From Sinorhizobium garamanticum (GTDB lineage: Bacteria > Pseudomonadota > Alphaproteobacteria > Rhizobiales > Rhizobiaceae): DNA of 64,000 nt. The stretch spans positions 2,921,001 through 2,985,000 of the forward strand of contig NZ_CP120373.1 in the NCBI RefSeq assembly GCF_029892065.1. Direction: 5' to 3'. The position numbers were made by a program, and so were the translations under genes. Below the pieces are notes generated by a model that had not been told where the DNA came from, ran no database searches, and saw only the letters and a program-made list of their open reading frames with translations. Of the stretch, positions 44,035-52,708 are shown one piece after another (positions within the stretch are counted from its first letter, which is position 1; the number at the start of each line of letters is the position of its first letter).

Positions 44035-44281
44035 CTTTCCTCCTGTCGAGAGGAGGAGTTTAGAGCCGGACGGGGATAAGCGTGAGCGGTTTTACGCAGC
44101 CGCGGCGCCGCTCGACGAGGGGAAAGGGGCAGACGGCGTCGTCCACGCCACCCGCATCACCGGCTCCACCGCTACGCTGTGAGCCGTTGAAAAATTTCCC
44201 AAAAATTTTGCAAAGGGTGCTGGACAAGCCGGGCGAACGCCATTATACGCCCCACCAGACCGCAGCGACGCGGTTCTGGAC

Positions 44282-44357
<76 letters not shown>

Positions 44358-44607
44358 ATCTTTTCAATATGTTGCCGCAACCTCTTCATCTAATATCTTA
44401 ATGCATTGGCCTTCGGGTAACATCTGGGTAACCAGAGACCGGCCACCCGCAGCACGTCCGTCTTTTGTCTTTCGCTTGGTCGGCCTGCGGCTTTCAGTTC
44501 CTCGATTGCCGCCTGGAGGCCTTCCTCGGGCGTCCATCGCGGACTCGGCGATTGTGGCCGCCGCCGCGGCGACCGGACAATCCGAGCGTCCCGGCTTTTT
44601 TCCTGCC
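44358..44607 (-). pseudogene. Decayed coding fragment abutting tRNA-Lys
   Basis: On the minus strand one frame reads RWTPEEGLQAAIEELKAAGR, and another (44364-44537) ends in RSLVTQMLPEGQCIKILDEE, VAATY, stop. Both look protein-like and would join through a frameshift. The product is unrecognised. A 3' gene end only a few bases from a tRNA 3' end is the usual place of an integrated element's terminal gene, so this may be an island remnant. Confidence 0.4.
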
Positions 44608-44711
44608 TACTGCATGTTCCCTTAAATCGTAGCCGAGTTAAGGACAAAAACATCCAGCAATTCAAAGTGCTACAGCGTCCTTTGCGCGTCTGATAAGACG
44701 CGGCGCTGTAG
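44608..44711. repeat. RIME-like palindromic repeat, full length
   Basis: TACTGCATGTTCCCTTAAATCG, CCAGCAATTCAAAGTGCTACAG and CCTTTGCGCGTC, TGATAA, GACGCGGCGCTGTAG. Confidence 0.85.
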
Positions 44712-44852
44712 GACTTTAGTCCGATAAAGAAATGGGCCATAAGTCTTAGCCCAATTTGGCCTTATCCCATTGAGCGCGCTCCGTAATCCTTGACTGCAAC
44801 CTGTGCTGTGAGACCATTCAACCCTCTGGTTGTAGTGCGCAGGGAGGGGACA

Positions 44853-45017
44853 ATGAATTTCGACGATGACGTTGAACTGGCGCTCGCTCTGGCCTGCGAA
44901 GAACTCCAGATGACCCGAGACGAGATAATCCGCCTCATCCTTCGTGAGTGGCTGGAGCAGTATGGCTTTCTGTCCGTCCATGAGTTGGACGAGGGGGGCG
45001 GCGACGGAAGGGAGTAG
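44853..45017 (+). CDS. Small hypothetical protein (54 residues), possible ribbon-helix-helix
   Basis: MNFDDDVELALALACEELQM, then TRDEIIRLILREWLEQYGFL and an acidic tail. AGGGAGGGGACA gives a strong ribosome binding site. A short strand followed by two helices (about residues 10-20 and 22-36) fits Arc/MetJ-type DNA-binding proteins. No partner toxin gene is visible. Confidence 0.6.
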   Translation: MNFDDDVELALALACEELQMTRDEIIRLILREWLEQYGFLSVHELDEGGGDGRE

Positions 45018-45110
45018 TGCATAATATGAGTCTCTTCCGTCGCCGACGAGGTACAATGACGTCCCGGGATCATGCCGAACCATCTCCGCGCGTTTGTCGC
45101 AGATCGCCCG

Positions 45111-45157
45111 TGCTACAGCGTCCTTTTGCGCGTCTGATAAGACGCGCGGCGCTGTAG
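45111..45157. repeat. RIME-like core hairpin
   Basis: TGCTACAGCGTCC, TTTTGCGCGTC, TGATAA, GACGCGCGGCGCTGTAG. Confidence 0.85.
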
Positions 45158-45211
45158 GTTCCGCGCCTCGTCTGTTGTGCCTTCGGGGCCTCCTGATCGC
45201 CGGCGCCGCGC

Positions 45212-46423
45212 TTACGTTGCGGCGGACCTGGGGCGGGGGATAAACCGCGCGAGCGCGCCTTCGTTGATGAGGAGAAGTATCCAGGTGAGCAGAATCAGGA
45301 GTGGGGTGCCGGGGAGGCCCGCCAGCCCCAGCACGGGCATGTATATCGGTATGGCGGCAGTGGCGAGGAGCAATGCCTTGAGCGGCATGCGCGCAGGCCT
45401 TCCACCTGGAAGTGGCCAGAGGGCGGCGACTGCGGCAAGGATCACCAGATCGTAGCTAAGGCTGTAAGGGGTGATGACGAAGGTGGCAAAGATCGTGCTT
45501 GCCGCACGCGCCCCGTCGCCCTGCAGCCGCGGGAGGCTGTAAAGCCACAAAATGAGCGCTGCGACGGCGACCGGAACATGTGCGGCCAGCGCTATGTCGG
45601 ACGAAAATCCGAGGCTGCGGAGCGAGCCGAACATGGATGGCATCATATGCAGGAAGATGCCGGTTGCCCCTCGCATCACGCCGGTCTGGTAGGGCACGAC
45701 ATTCTCCATGAAACCCTGCCAGCTTGAAAAGCCGAAGGCCGCCATGGAGACAGCCACGAGGCCAAGAGCCGTCGCAGTCGCGACCGTGATCACCAGCCAT
45801 CGCCGTTCATAGAGCAGCAGCAGCGGGAGCAATAGTCCGAGTTGCGGTTTGATCGTCAGCAACCCGATACAGATGCCCGCGAGCACGGGACGATCGAAGC
45901 GACCGGCAAGTCCCACCAGAAGGAGTGTCGATGTCAGGAAGCCATTCTGGGTCGCCACCGCATTTGTCAGGATCGCCAGCAGCAGCCAGAGCAACTGACG
46001 GATCGTCGCTGCCGGTGCGATAAGCCGGATCGCAGCGCAAAGGAGAAGAAACGTCACCAGCAGATAGGCCACCATCGCGTTCTTGTAGCCCAGCCACCCG
46101 AATGGCAGGACTGTAAGCAGATAGTGCGGCGGGTAGCTCCAGGCGTGCCATGGATAATCGGAACCGAATGCCGCCTGCATATGCGCGAAGTAGACCGCGT
46201 GGGGCGCAAAAATATCGTGGACGCGACCTTCGAATACCAATCGCGCAGCGATCCAGTAGTTGGCGAAGTCCCGGTTCGACCAAGCCAGTTCGATTGTGCC
46301 TGTGTCGTTAATCGCGAGAAGGATCCAGGCGGCTGTTGCGGTTAGGCAGGCGGTGACAGCCAGCACCGCGGGAAACGGCGTTCGAGCGGCCGGGATCGAA
46401 CGGTTGGCAAGGTTGTCGGTCAT
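45212..46423 (-). CDS. GT87/DUF2029-type polytopic glycosyltransferase
   Basis: A 403-residue inner-membrane protein with about ten helices. The early loop SNRDFANYWIAARLVFEGRV carries the Asp expected at the catalytic site of GT-C enzymes, and WHAWSYPPHYLLTVLPFGWL follows, as in DUF2029/GT87 proteins that use polyprenyl-phosphate sugars. It would act on a surface glycan or lipid-linked sugar in the periplasm. The ATG at 46423 gives an N-terminus with a normal first helix. No operon partner is adjacent, but surface-glycan genes follow from 47 kb. Confidence 0.85.
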   Translation of the reverse strand: MTDNLANRSIPAARTPFPAVLAVTACLTATAAWILLAINDTGTIELAWSNRDFANYWIAARLVFEGRVHDIFAPHAVYFAHMQAAFGSDYPWHAWSYPPHYLLTVLPFGWLGYKNAMVAYLLVTFLLLCAAIRLIAPAATIRQLLWLLLAILTNAVATQNGFLTSTLLLVGLAGRFDRPVLAGICIGLLTIKPQLGLLLPLLLLYERRWLVITVATATALGLVAVSMAAFGFSSWQGFMENVVPYQTGVMRGATGIFLHMMPSMFGSLRSLGFSSDIALAAHVPVAVAALILWLYSLPRLQGDGARAASTIFATFVITPYSLSYDLVILAAVAALWPLPGGRPARMPLKALLLATAAIPIYMPVLGLAGLPGTPLLILLTWILLLINEGALARFIPRPRSAAT

Positions 46424-46638
46424 AGTCTGCAATCCAGTTCTCGGACTGGTGCAGCTTGCCATCTAAAGTTGAACAAAGCGGAAAGAGGGCCATGCGAGGC
46501 ATTGCGCCGCTCGACCTGTGCAGCGATCTGCGACGACGCGCGCAAGAGCAGGCCTAAGGTGCGCCAATCCATTCGAACGCGACGCGCCGCAGGGTTTTGT
46601 TGCACGCACGGGTGGCGGTTTAAAATCGAACGGACTAA

Positions 46639-46738
46639 AGCAATTCCAGGAAAAGTGTGTAACGGTTTTCCGTCCGGACTTGCGTTATTTCAAAGAGTTA
46701 GATCATTTCACTGTTTCAATGAAACAATGAAATGATCT
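46639..46738. repeat. AGCAATTCCAGGAAA repeat with distal hairpin
   Basis: AGCAATTCCAGGAAAAGTGTGT...ACGGTTTTCCGTCCGG matches 19346. It is followed by the hairpin AGATCATTTCACTGTTTCA, A, TGAAACAATGAAATGATCT (46700-46738). The preceding 200 bases (from 46424) show no gene. Confidence 0.7.
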
Positions 46739-46787
46739 GGTCGCCAATCGCCGCTGTGCTATCCTCGGTCGTGAGGTAGGGCACAAG

Positions 46788-47144
46788 ATGAATATCGTAC
46801 GTGGCCTCTTTCGACTGTGGTTGATCGTCTCTGCGCTTTGGGTGCTGACACTGGTCGTCTACGTGGAAGTCGAAGGACGGCGGCGAGACGTGACGGATGG
46901 AGGCTCCGTCTTCGTCAAGGGCTGGGCAGTGGTCACTGACGGCTGGAAAGCCGAAAAAGAGGTGGCGTCCCTAAGGGAAAAGGCCGCTGCATCTGGAAGC
47001 GAGAACATCGTCGTGCCAGATGAGATTGCGAGCAGACTTCGAACCGGCAGGCAGGTGCAGAATACGGCTTTGCTTTTCGGCGGGATGCTGCTGGGCCCGC
47101 CACTTATCCTGCTTGTGCTCGGGGCTTGGGTTATCCGTGGTTAG
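46788..47144 (+). CDS. Hypothetical membrane protein (118 residues)
   Basis: Two membrane segments, residues 5-27 (GLFRLWLIVSALWVLTLVVY) and 92-116 (TALLFGGMLLGPPLILLVLG), flank a charged soluble stretch (EKEVASLREKAAASGSENIV). I know no family name for it. Similar two-helix proteins of unknown role are common in rhizobia. It is bounded by repeats on both sides, so it is probably transcribed alone. Confidence 0.65.
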   Translation: MNIVRGLFRLWLIVSALWVLTLVVYVEVEGRRRDVTDGGSVFVKGWAVVTDGWKAEKEVASLREKAAASGSENIVVPDEIASRLRTGRQVQNTALLFGGMLLGPPLILLVLGAWVIRG

Positions 47145-47162
47145 GGTAAAGTGAAGCGGCCA

Positions 47163-47253
47163 CTACAGCGCCGCGCGTCTCATCAGACGCGCATCGGACG
47201 CTGTAGCACCCCGAGTTGCTTAAATCGGCTACGACTTAAGGAAACATGCAGTA
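47163..47253. repeat. RIME-like palindromic repeat, full length
   Basis: CTACAGCGCCGCGCGTC, TCATCA, GACGCGCATCGGACGCTGTAG, then a distal stem TAAATCGGCTACGACTTAAGG and ACATGCAGTA. Confidence 0.85.
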
Positions 47254-47294
47254 GAGCAGCGGCTGTTGTCTCACAAAGGCCACGTTAATAAGTT

Positions 47295-47312
47295 CCACGT
47301 GCGGCCACGTGG
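47295..47312. promoter_or_regulatory. Double CACGTG palindrome upstream of the GSCFA gene
   Basis: CCACGTG, CGG, CCACGTGG lies 13-30 bases before the ATG. Each half is self-complementary and the pair looks like a tandem operator, or a hairpin over the leader. Confidence 0.45.
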
Positions 47313-47324
47313 CAAGGGGCAATC

Positions 47325-48452
47325 ATGTCGATCAAGGCGATAGACCATTCCGGTTTCCAGGAGACGGTCTCCGTTATCCCGGCGGGTGAGGCTCCCAAGA
47401 AGATGGGGTCATCCTTTTTCCGGGGCAGCGCCAGCAATTTCAATCCGTACGGCTCCGATCACGTGAAGGACGACTTTGCGTCGCGATTCCTGTTGAAGGG
47501 ATGGACGCCTGACAAGCCGTTCATTTCTCCCGCGACGAACGTTACCGCCTTCGGCTCATGCTTTGCCGAGAACATCAGCAAGCACCTTGCGAAGCTGGGA
47601 TTCGATGTATCCAAGAACCGCGATCGCGAAATCTACATTTCGTCGATGGGCGAGGGCCTGGTCAATGTCCACTCGATCGTCCAACAGTTCCGCTGGGCGC
47701 TCGAAGGCATAGCGCCGCCGACGAACCTCTGGCACGGCTACAAGGCCGAAGAATTCGACCTGACGGAAGAGATCCGGACCCGCACCCGGGACGTGTTCCT
47801 GAAGACGGACGTCTTCATTTTGACGTTTGGCCTGTCGGAAATCTGGTACGATGAGCTGACCGGCGGCGTTTTCTGGCGTGCCGTTCCGATGAAGCACTAC
47901 GATCCGGGCCGGCACAAGTTCCGCGTTTGCACCTTTGGCGAGACGAAGGCCTGCATCCAGGAGATCATCGACCTGATCGGCAAACACGTGCCTCGGGCGA
48001 AGATCGTCGTCACCGTCTCGCCGATTCCTCTCGTCGCTACATTCCGGCCGATCGCCTGCCTGACGGCCAACTCGGCATCCAAGGCGATCATTCGGGCCGC
48101 CGTCGACGAGACGATCCGCGAGAGCGGCGATGAATGGGCGGGCCGCCTTTATTATTTCCCCGCCTACGAGATCGTGAACGAGGCGTTTCCGAACCGTTTC
48201 GTCGAAGATGGCAGGCACTTGCAGAACATGATCGTGCCCGCGGTCATGAATTTGTTTCAGGCGACCTATTGCAACACCGACCTCACGATCGATGAGGCCG
48301 AAAAGATGCTGAAGGCCGCCCGGCTGCAATCGGCCAATACTCTGGACGGGCATGCGCTTTTTTCACAGGCAAGGTTCGGCTCGAGGTTCCGTGCGATCGT
48401 CCGGCGCCTTGTCGGTCGGAAGAAGGCCGCGTCGAACAAGAAGTCGCGCTAA
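47325..48452 (+). CDS. GSCFA domain-containing protein
   Basis: A 375-residue protein of the GSCFA family, named for the motif seen here as TAFGSCFAENISKHLAKLGF (about residues 70-90). The Ser in GSC fits an SGNH-type nucleophile. Later, FILTFGLSEIWYDELTGGVF and VVTVSPIPLVATF match the family blocks. GSCFA proteins are often found near sulfotransferases and surface-polysaccharide genes, and an acyl- or acetyl-esterase role on glycans is plausible but unproven. Here a Stf0 sulfotransferase and glycosyltransferases follow. Confidence 0.9.
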   Translation: MSIKAIDHSGFQETVSVIPAGEAPKKMGSSFFRGSASNFNPYGSDHVKDDFASRFLLKGWTPDKPFISPATNVTAFGSCFAENISKHLAKLGFDVSKNRDREIYISSMGEGLVNVHSIVQQFRWALEGIAPPTNLWHGYKAEEFDLTEEIRTRTRDVFLKTDVFILTFGLSEIWYDELTGGVFWRAVPMKHYDPGRHKFRVCTFGETKACIQEIIDLIGKHVPRAKIVVTVSPIPLVATFRPIACLTANSASKAIIRAAVDETIRESGDEWAGRLYYFPAYEIVNEAFPNRFVEDGRHLQNMIVPAVMNLFQATYCNTDLTIDEAEKMLKAARLQSANTLDGHALFSQARFGSRFRAIVRRLVGRKKAASNKKSR

Positions 48453-48875
48453 AGAGCGGCGCGCTGCGCTCGGGCGACGGGCTCTGCTTAGCTGTCGCCA
48501 CAAATGCGAAAGCGCGCTTGTTTGGGCCAAGCGCGCTCTAGGCGAACGATCTACCGAAGGGGTGCCGGCACCCTCGATCGAACGGCTAAATATAGCACTG
48601 AATCGGGAGAGTAACAACGCGCGATGGGGCGTCGGCGTTGCGAGAGAGTAATCACGTCCCGAACCGGGACCATATCGCTTGGTGCGTGCGTTGCGGCATA
48701 CCCGGTCCTGTCGTCGTCCCGAGGGAGCGCCGCCCATACGCTGTTGCATATTTGCGTCGATCAACAATCGCGCACCCGCTTTCTCAAAAGGATCGGGCCG
48801 GGGCGGCAGAAAATTGCCCATATTGACGACTAGCCGCGCGTTTCAGCTTCAGTGAAACACAACGAAAGGAACCTG
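48453..48875. other. Intergenic region between GSCFA and sulfotransferase genes
   Basis: 423 bases without a credible gene. AGCGCGCTTG, TTTGGG, CCAAGCGCGCT (48511-48537) is a hairpin that may end the GSCFA transcript. The sulfotransferase promoter should lie in the remainder. Confidence 0.5.
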
Positions 48876-49646
48876 ATGCGCGGATATTTGATCCTCTCCG
48901 AAGCAAGAAGCGGCTCCAGCTGGCTAAGCACGCTCCTCGGTCATTCCGGCGAAATGGGATTGCCGGCCGAGTGGCTGGCTCCGAAGGCCCATCGCCTTGA
49001 CACCAGGGCCCTGCCTTTCGACGCCTTCTTCGGGGAAATCATCAGGAAATGCTCGACCGCAAACGGGGCGTTCGGCATGAAGATCTTTCCGAACCAGATT
49101 TTCGTAACGAACGAGCGCTACGGTCGGGACTTCATCCGCCATTGCCTGTCCGAGCACGAGACGGCGCTGATCTTCCTTCGGCGCAGGGATACGCTGAGGC
49201 AGGCGATTTCCTTCGCGCGGGCGCGCCAGACGCGGGCTTTCGCCGCCCACCACGGAGCAAAGGCGGAGCCGCGCTACGACTTCGAACAGATCGCCCGTTG
49301 CTTCTTCTATATCCGGGAAAGCTACAATTTCTGGCAGAGCTACCTGGAGCTCCTGGGTGCGCCGTTCATCGAATTCACCTACGAGGATCTTGCCGGCGAC
49401 CCGTACCCTTTCATCGCGCATATCGCGGAACACCTTGGCGTTTGCGCCCCGGCCAAGACCGAAACGAGGATGGCCGTTCAGCGCGACGGCCTGACGGAGG
49501 AATGGATCGCGCGCTTCAACGAAGACTGCCGCTCGGGGGATCTGCTCCGGGCTTACGACCGCCGCGAACACATTCCCGGCAAGTTGCGCAACTTCGCGAA
49601 ACTGGCGTCCGGGAAGCTCAAGCCGCGTTACCCGTTCGCGTTTTAG
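48876..49646 (+). CDS. Stf0-type sulfotransferase
   Basis: A 256-residue Stf0 sulfotransferase, which moves sulfate from PAPS to a sugar (the type enzyme sulfates trehalose). The 5'-phosphosulfate loop is LILSEARSGSSWLSTLLGHS at residues 4-23. The 3'-phosphate region has LIFLRRRDTLRQAISFARAR, and FIEFTYEDLAGDP follows. The start at 48876 follows AAAGGAACC; the upstream in-frame ATG lacks a site. It is likely to decorate a surface glycan or a Nod-factor-like sugar, given the neighbouring glycosyltransferase gene at 49747. Confidence 0.9.
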   Translation: MRGYLILSEARSGSSWLSTLLGHSGEMGLPAEWLAPKAHRLDTRALPFDAFFGEIIRKCSTANGAFGMKIFPNQIFVTNERYGRDFIRHCLSEHETALIFLRRRDTLRQAISFARARQTRAFAAHHGAKAEPRYDFEQIARCFFYIRESYNFWQSYLELLGAPFIEFTYEDLAGDPYPFIAHIAEHLGVCAPAKTETRMAVQRDGLTEEWIARFNEDCRSGDLLRAYDRREHIPGKLRNFAKLASGKLKPRYPFAF

Positions 49647-49746
49647 GGAACGAGCGGTGCGGAAGTCCGTCGCCGCGGTCGGCCGAGTTGAATTCCGGTG
49701 ATGATCCCGATAAACGCAGCTATCGCAGCGGCACCTGGAGCGGATT

Positions 49747-50799
49747 TTGAAGGATCTTCACTACCCCTTTCGTCTTTTCGACCATGAGAACGGGCGGGGT
49801 CAGCGAAGCCTTTTCGACCGGATCATCACCCGGTACGAATCCTTCAAACTGGCCGCGCGCGAGCGCAAGCACAAGCGCGCGATCGAAATGTCGTGCCTGA
49901 ACGAGGGTGGTGCGCGGCCGCTCGGCCGGGACGACATTCCGGTCGTCTTCAACACCCACAACGACCTCAAGCTGATGCCGTCCTTTCTCGCCCACTACAG
50001 AAGGCTCGGCGTTTCGCGCTTCATCTGCATTGACGACGTTTCGTCCGATGGTACGCGCGAGTATCTGCGCTCGCAGCCGGACGTGGATGTCTGGAGCTCG
50101 CCGTTGCGCTACCGCGACGCCCGGCGCGGGCGCGAATGGCGCCAGACGTTGTTCGAGCGCTACGGCAAGGACCGTTGGTATCTCAACGTCGATTCGGACG
50201 AATTCCTGATCTACGACGATTGCGAGCGCCAGCCGGTCCGCAATCTGATCCGGGCGCTGGAAGCACGCGGCGAAAAGCGCCTCGCGGCCCCCATGCTCGA
50301 CATGTACCCGGTCGGCCCGCTCGGTTCGGCGACGCTCGACGGAACCGATGCGCGGATGCCCTGGGAGATCGCCGACCACTTCGACGGCACCGGCTACGAG
50401 ATCACCTACACCAAGCGGGCGATCAGCATCACCGGCGGGCCGCGCAAGCGCAAGTTCGCGCACGTGCTTGAACTCATGAAATATCCGCTGATCTTCTGGG
50501 ACAAGGATTGCAGCCTGGGGGTCAGCATCCACCAGCCGCTTCCCTGCGAGCGGAATTTTCTGGCGATCTCCGGCGTGTTGCTGCACTTCAAGTTCTTCTC
50601 CGACTACAAGGAGAAGATCGAGCACGCGGTGACGGACGGACAATATTTCGCCGGCGCCGCTGCCTATCGCAAGATGCTGGACGATTTGCAGAAATCCGGC
50701 GAGTTCGACTTCCAGAGCCCGGACTCCGTGCGGTTTTCCGGCTCGAAGCAATTGCGCGAACTGGGTTTCATCGCGCCGATTTCGTTCACGTCGGACTAA
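49747..50799 (+). CDS. Glycosyltransferase family 2 protein
   Basis: A 350-residue protein with a GT-A-like domain of the Glyco_tranf_2_4 kind: VVFNTHNDLKLMPSFLAHYR, FICIDDVSSDGTREYLRSQ, and the metal-binding DxD in YLNVDSDEFLIYDD. The C-terminal half has IFWDKDCSLGVSIHQPLPCE. The start is a TTG at 49747 with GGAG six bases upstream; the next ATG (about residue 48) would cut into the fold. No signal or membrane segment is seen. It lies 100 bases after the sulfotransferase gene on the same strand. Confidence 0.85.
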   Translation: MKDLHYPFRLFDHENGRGQRSLFDRIITRYESFKLAARERKHKRAIEMSCLNEGGARPLGRDDIPVVFNTHNDLKLMPSFLAHYRRLGVSRFICIDDVSSDGTREYLRSQPDVDVWSSPLRYRDARRGREWRQTLFERYGKDRWYLNVDSDEFLIYDDCERQPVRNLIRALEARGEKRLAAPMLDMYPVGPLGSATLDGTDARMPWEIADHFDGTGYEITYTKRAISITGGPRKRKFAHVLELMKYPLIFWDKDCSLGVSIHQPLPCERNFLAISGVLLHFKFFSDYKEKIEHAVTDGQYFAGAAAYRKMLDDLQKSGEFDFQSPDSVRFSGSKQLRELGFIAPISFTSD

Positions 50800-50875
50800 G
50801 ACAGGTGTGCAATGCGGCGCGACGAGCAGCCGGAGCGGGCGCATCTCCATCTGCACCGGCGATAAAGTTTGCGCC

Positions 50876-50932
50876 TTCTCGCGCCGCCGACGCGGCGCGG
50901 CTGGATTCCTGTGACAGGCACAGGAATGAGGT
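50876..50932. repeat. CACAGGAAT hairpin repeat
   Basis: CGCGCCGCCGACGCGGCGCG then GGATTCCTGTGACAGGCACA, GGAATGAG. It lies at the 3' side of the truncated DUF2280 frame. Confidence 0.75.
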
Positions 50933-51143
50933 GCACATGGGTAAGCGCCGGTGGCCCGGAATAACCGCGAGAGCTTTTGCCCTGCCCGTTTGGTTGGGAT
51001 CGTATCCCCCATACCGCTTGAGAGCTGATGGCGACGTCAAACTCGGCCTTGACTGCTTCTGCGACGACCGCCGGACTATCGAAATAAGCGAGCGCCTGCG
51101 CGACGTAGGTTTTGACCTCATCTGAATATTTCGGATCGGCCAT
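50933..51143 (-). pseudogene. DUF2280-like phage protein, truncated
   Basis: The N-terminus MADPKYSDEVKTYVAQALAY continues as FDSPAVVAEAVKAEFDVAIS, typical of the phage DUF2280 family (terminase-small-subunit-like). After about residue 44 the similarity stops and the frame runs through unrelated sequence into the CACAGGAAT repeat, so the rest of the gene has been lost. Confidence 0.6.
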
Positions 51144-51190
51144 CTCTCTATAAAGGCTCCATCAAGGTATGCTCTTTGCGGTCGCGTGCA

Positions 51191-51379
51191 ATGATGATGG
51201 AGGCACAAGTGGAGGACCGTGAAATAGAGCGCCGCGCAAAGAGGCTCTGGGAGCTAGAAAACCCGGGGCGGCCATGGCAGCCCATCGCGCACCGGATTGA
51301 AACGGGGCAAGACCTCTCGACGGGAGCAACCGAAGAGGACCGAGAGCGTTACCGGCAGCGAGTCCGCGATGGCGAGTGA
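51191..51379 (+). CDS. Small hypothetical protein (62 residues)
   Basis: MMMEAQVEDREIERRAKRLW then ELENPGRPWQPIAHRIETGQ and a charged tail. Charged and helical; the start resembles DUF2934-type proteins (ExxIRxRAYxIWE). It overlaps the 3' end of the convergent metallopeptidase remnant, and the ribosome binding site is weak. Confidence 0.4.
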   Translation: MMMEAQVEDREIERRAKRLWELENPGRPWQPIAHRIETGQDLSTGATEEDRERYRQRVRDGE

Positions 51380-51748
51380 TCGGGACAAGGCGACCCTAAG
51401 TTGGCAGGTGTCGCATGCATGTGCGATCTGCACTCTTGCGATCTCGGGTTTCTGGTTGGCTGCGTCGACCATGGCACGGACAGCGGCGGCATCTGCGCCA
51501 TAGCGACGAACCACGCCGACAAACTCTTCCGCGTCATGTCCGCGGATGGCGAAGATCGGGCGCCCGATCGATCTGTGCGTGTGCTCCGGGTTGTGGAGCG
51601 GAGAGGATGAGTCGAGGAACGTTGCCTCTACCCATTCCGGCATGTCCAGAGCAGGTTTGAAGGGCGAGCCGTCCACGCCGAACATACTTTCCGACGGCTG
51701 CGGCCTCGAAAGATCTACCATCCAGAAGTCCTTCCCCATGTCGTTCAC
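51254..51748 (-). pseudogene. Phage-type putative metallopeptidase with internal deletion
   Basis: The start GVDGSPFKPALDMPEWVEATF and LHNPEHTH, and the later stretch PIFAIRGHDAEEFVGVVRRY with ARVQIAHACDTCQLR, match the two ends of a prophage-encoded putative metallopeptidase as I remember it. The region between, which should hold the HExxH zinc site, is missing: LHNPEHTH joins directly to RSIGRPIFAIRGHD. The frame stays open across the junction, so about 80-100 residues have been deleted in frame. The product cannot be an active peptidase. Confidence 0.6.
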
Positions 51749-51846
51749 CTATTGGGTGACGGACAAAGGCATGGATTTCATCAAGCGGTATTCGGAAGGC
51801 CAAGGCATCGATTGATGCCTCTGTTTCTATAAACCTCCCCCGCAAT

Positions 51847-51921
51847 TGGTTGCAGGCCCGGGAATCGAACCCGGTCCTTCGTGCTTATGAGGCACGCGGC
51901 TTACCAGTTGCCCTGCCTAGC
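51847..51921 (-). tRNA. tRNA-Met-like gene (CAT), acceptor stem weak
   Basis: A minus-strand 75-base cloverleaf. Anticodon arm CGTGC-CTCATAA-GCACG (CAT); T arm CCGGG-TTCGATT-CCCGG; short D arm GGC-AACTGGTAA-GCC; 3' GCCTGCA, A, CCA. The acceptor 5' strand GCTAGGC pairs with GCCTGCA at five of seven positions; the two outermost pairs fail. The location in prophage remnants suggests a phage tRNA, possibly decayed. Confidence 0.55.
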
Positions 51922-52005
51922 TTCATCTAATTGCCTTGCCTTTGCACGACGGTTGCGTAAACCTTTCATACCCCTGCATCTTTTTGAAGCTGGCATGCGA
52001 ATCCG

Positions 52006-52311
52006 ATGAGCAACAAAATTTTCGAGACGTTGACCGGCATGTACTTCACGGTCGATGACACCGATGGAAGTTACGCCACGGGTCAAGTGATCCGTCTTGC
52101 TGCCGAAGGGCTCTATTTCGTTCGCTTCGACGGCAATGAGGTGACGCTGCCTCTAGAGCTCGTGTCTGTCGGCGAGATGCTGGAGACCACCGAAGAAGAG
52201 TATAAGCTCTGGAGGTTCTTCGACACGATCGAGGAAAGAGACAAGTGGATCGAATGGCTAGACGCGCCATCTAAGCCGCGGGTCGTCTCGCTCGTGAAGC
52301 CGACCAAGTAA
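52006..52311 (+). CDS. Hypothetical protein (101 residues)
   Basis: MSNKIFETLTGMYFTVDDTD begins a beta-rich small domain (SYATGQVIRLAAEGLYFVRF), followed by an acidic helix (MLETTEEEYKLWRFFDTIEE). There is no membrane segment. The family is unknown to me. Its position among prophage remnants suggests a phage accessory or moron gene. The start at 52006 has only a weak ribosome binding site. Confidence 0.55.
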   Translation: MSNKIFETLTGMYFTVDDTDGSYATGQVIRLAAEGLYFVRFDGNEVTLPLELVSVGEMLETTEEEYKLWRFFDTIEERDKWIEWLDAPSKPRVVSLVKPTK

Positions 52312-52465
52312 CGGCCTCGGCCTTGGAGTGCGAAGGTAAACAAGTAGCAGGAAAGCGGCGGGCCGAAACGAACTGACGAGGAAGATCCATACTCGTCCAT
52401 TCATCTCGCCCGCGGAAATGAGTGGATCATTGCGACAGACGGCGGTCATCGGTGGTCGCGCTGTT

Positions 52466-52696
52466 CTAGGCTGGAACCTGGTGGCGCTTGCCGGACTTGA
52501 TCTTCCTCGCGATTTCAGCGCAGATGTCGAAGCCGTCCTTGCGGCAGTTCCGCTCGATGATCGACTCCATTCGACGGCTTTCCGGTAGGCGATCGTCGGC
52601 CGCCATTCGCTGATAGCCGGCGCTACGCTGATCGCATACCAACGTGATCTTCTCATGCTTGTCCCTCGTTCGTCTGGGTTGACGCTGCGCATCCAT
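52466..52696 (-). CDS. Hypothetical phage-type protein (76 residues)
   Basis: MDAQRQPRRTRDKHEKITLV, CDQRSAGYQRMAADDRLPES, RRMESIIERNCRKDGFDICA, EIARKIKSGKRHQVPA. Basic, helical and without membrane segments. It lies 12 bases after the GcrA-like gene on the same strand, so the two are probably one transcript from a former prophage. Confidence 0.5.
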   Translation of the reverse strand: MDAQRQPRRTRDKHEKITLVCDQRSAGYQRMAADDRLPESRRMESIIERNCRKDGFDICAEIARKIKSGKRHQVPA

Positions 52697-52708
52697 CAGC
52701 CGGCATGA

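Noticed and set aside
44853..45017. Antitoxin of a toxin-antitoxin pair
   Set aside because: The protein could be ribbon-helix-helix, but no toxin-like frame lies within several hundred bases on either side.
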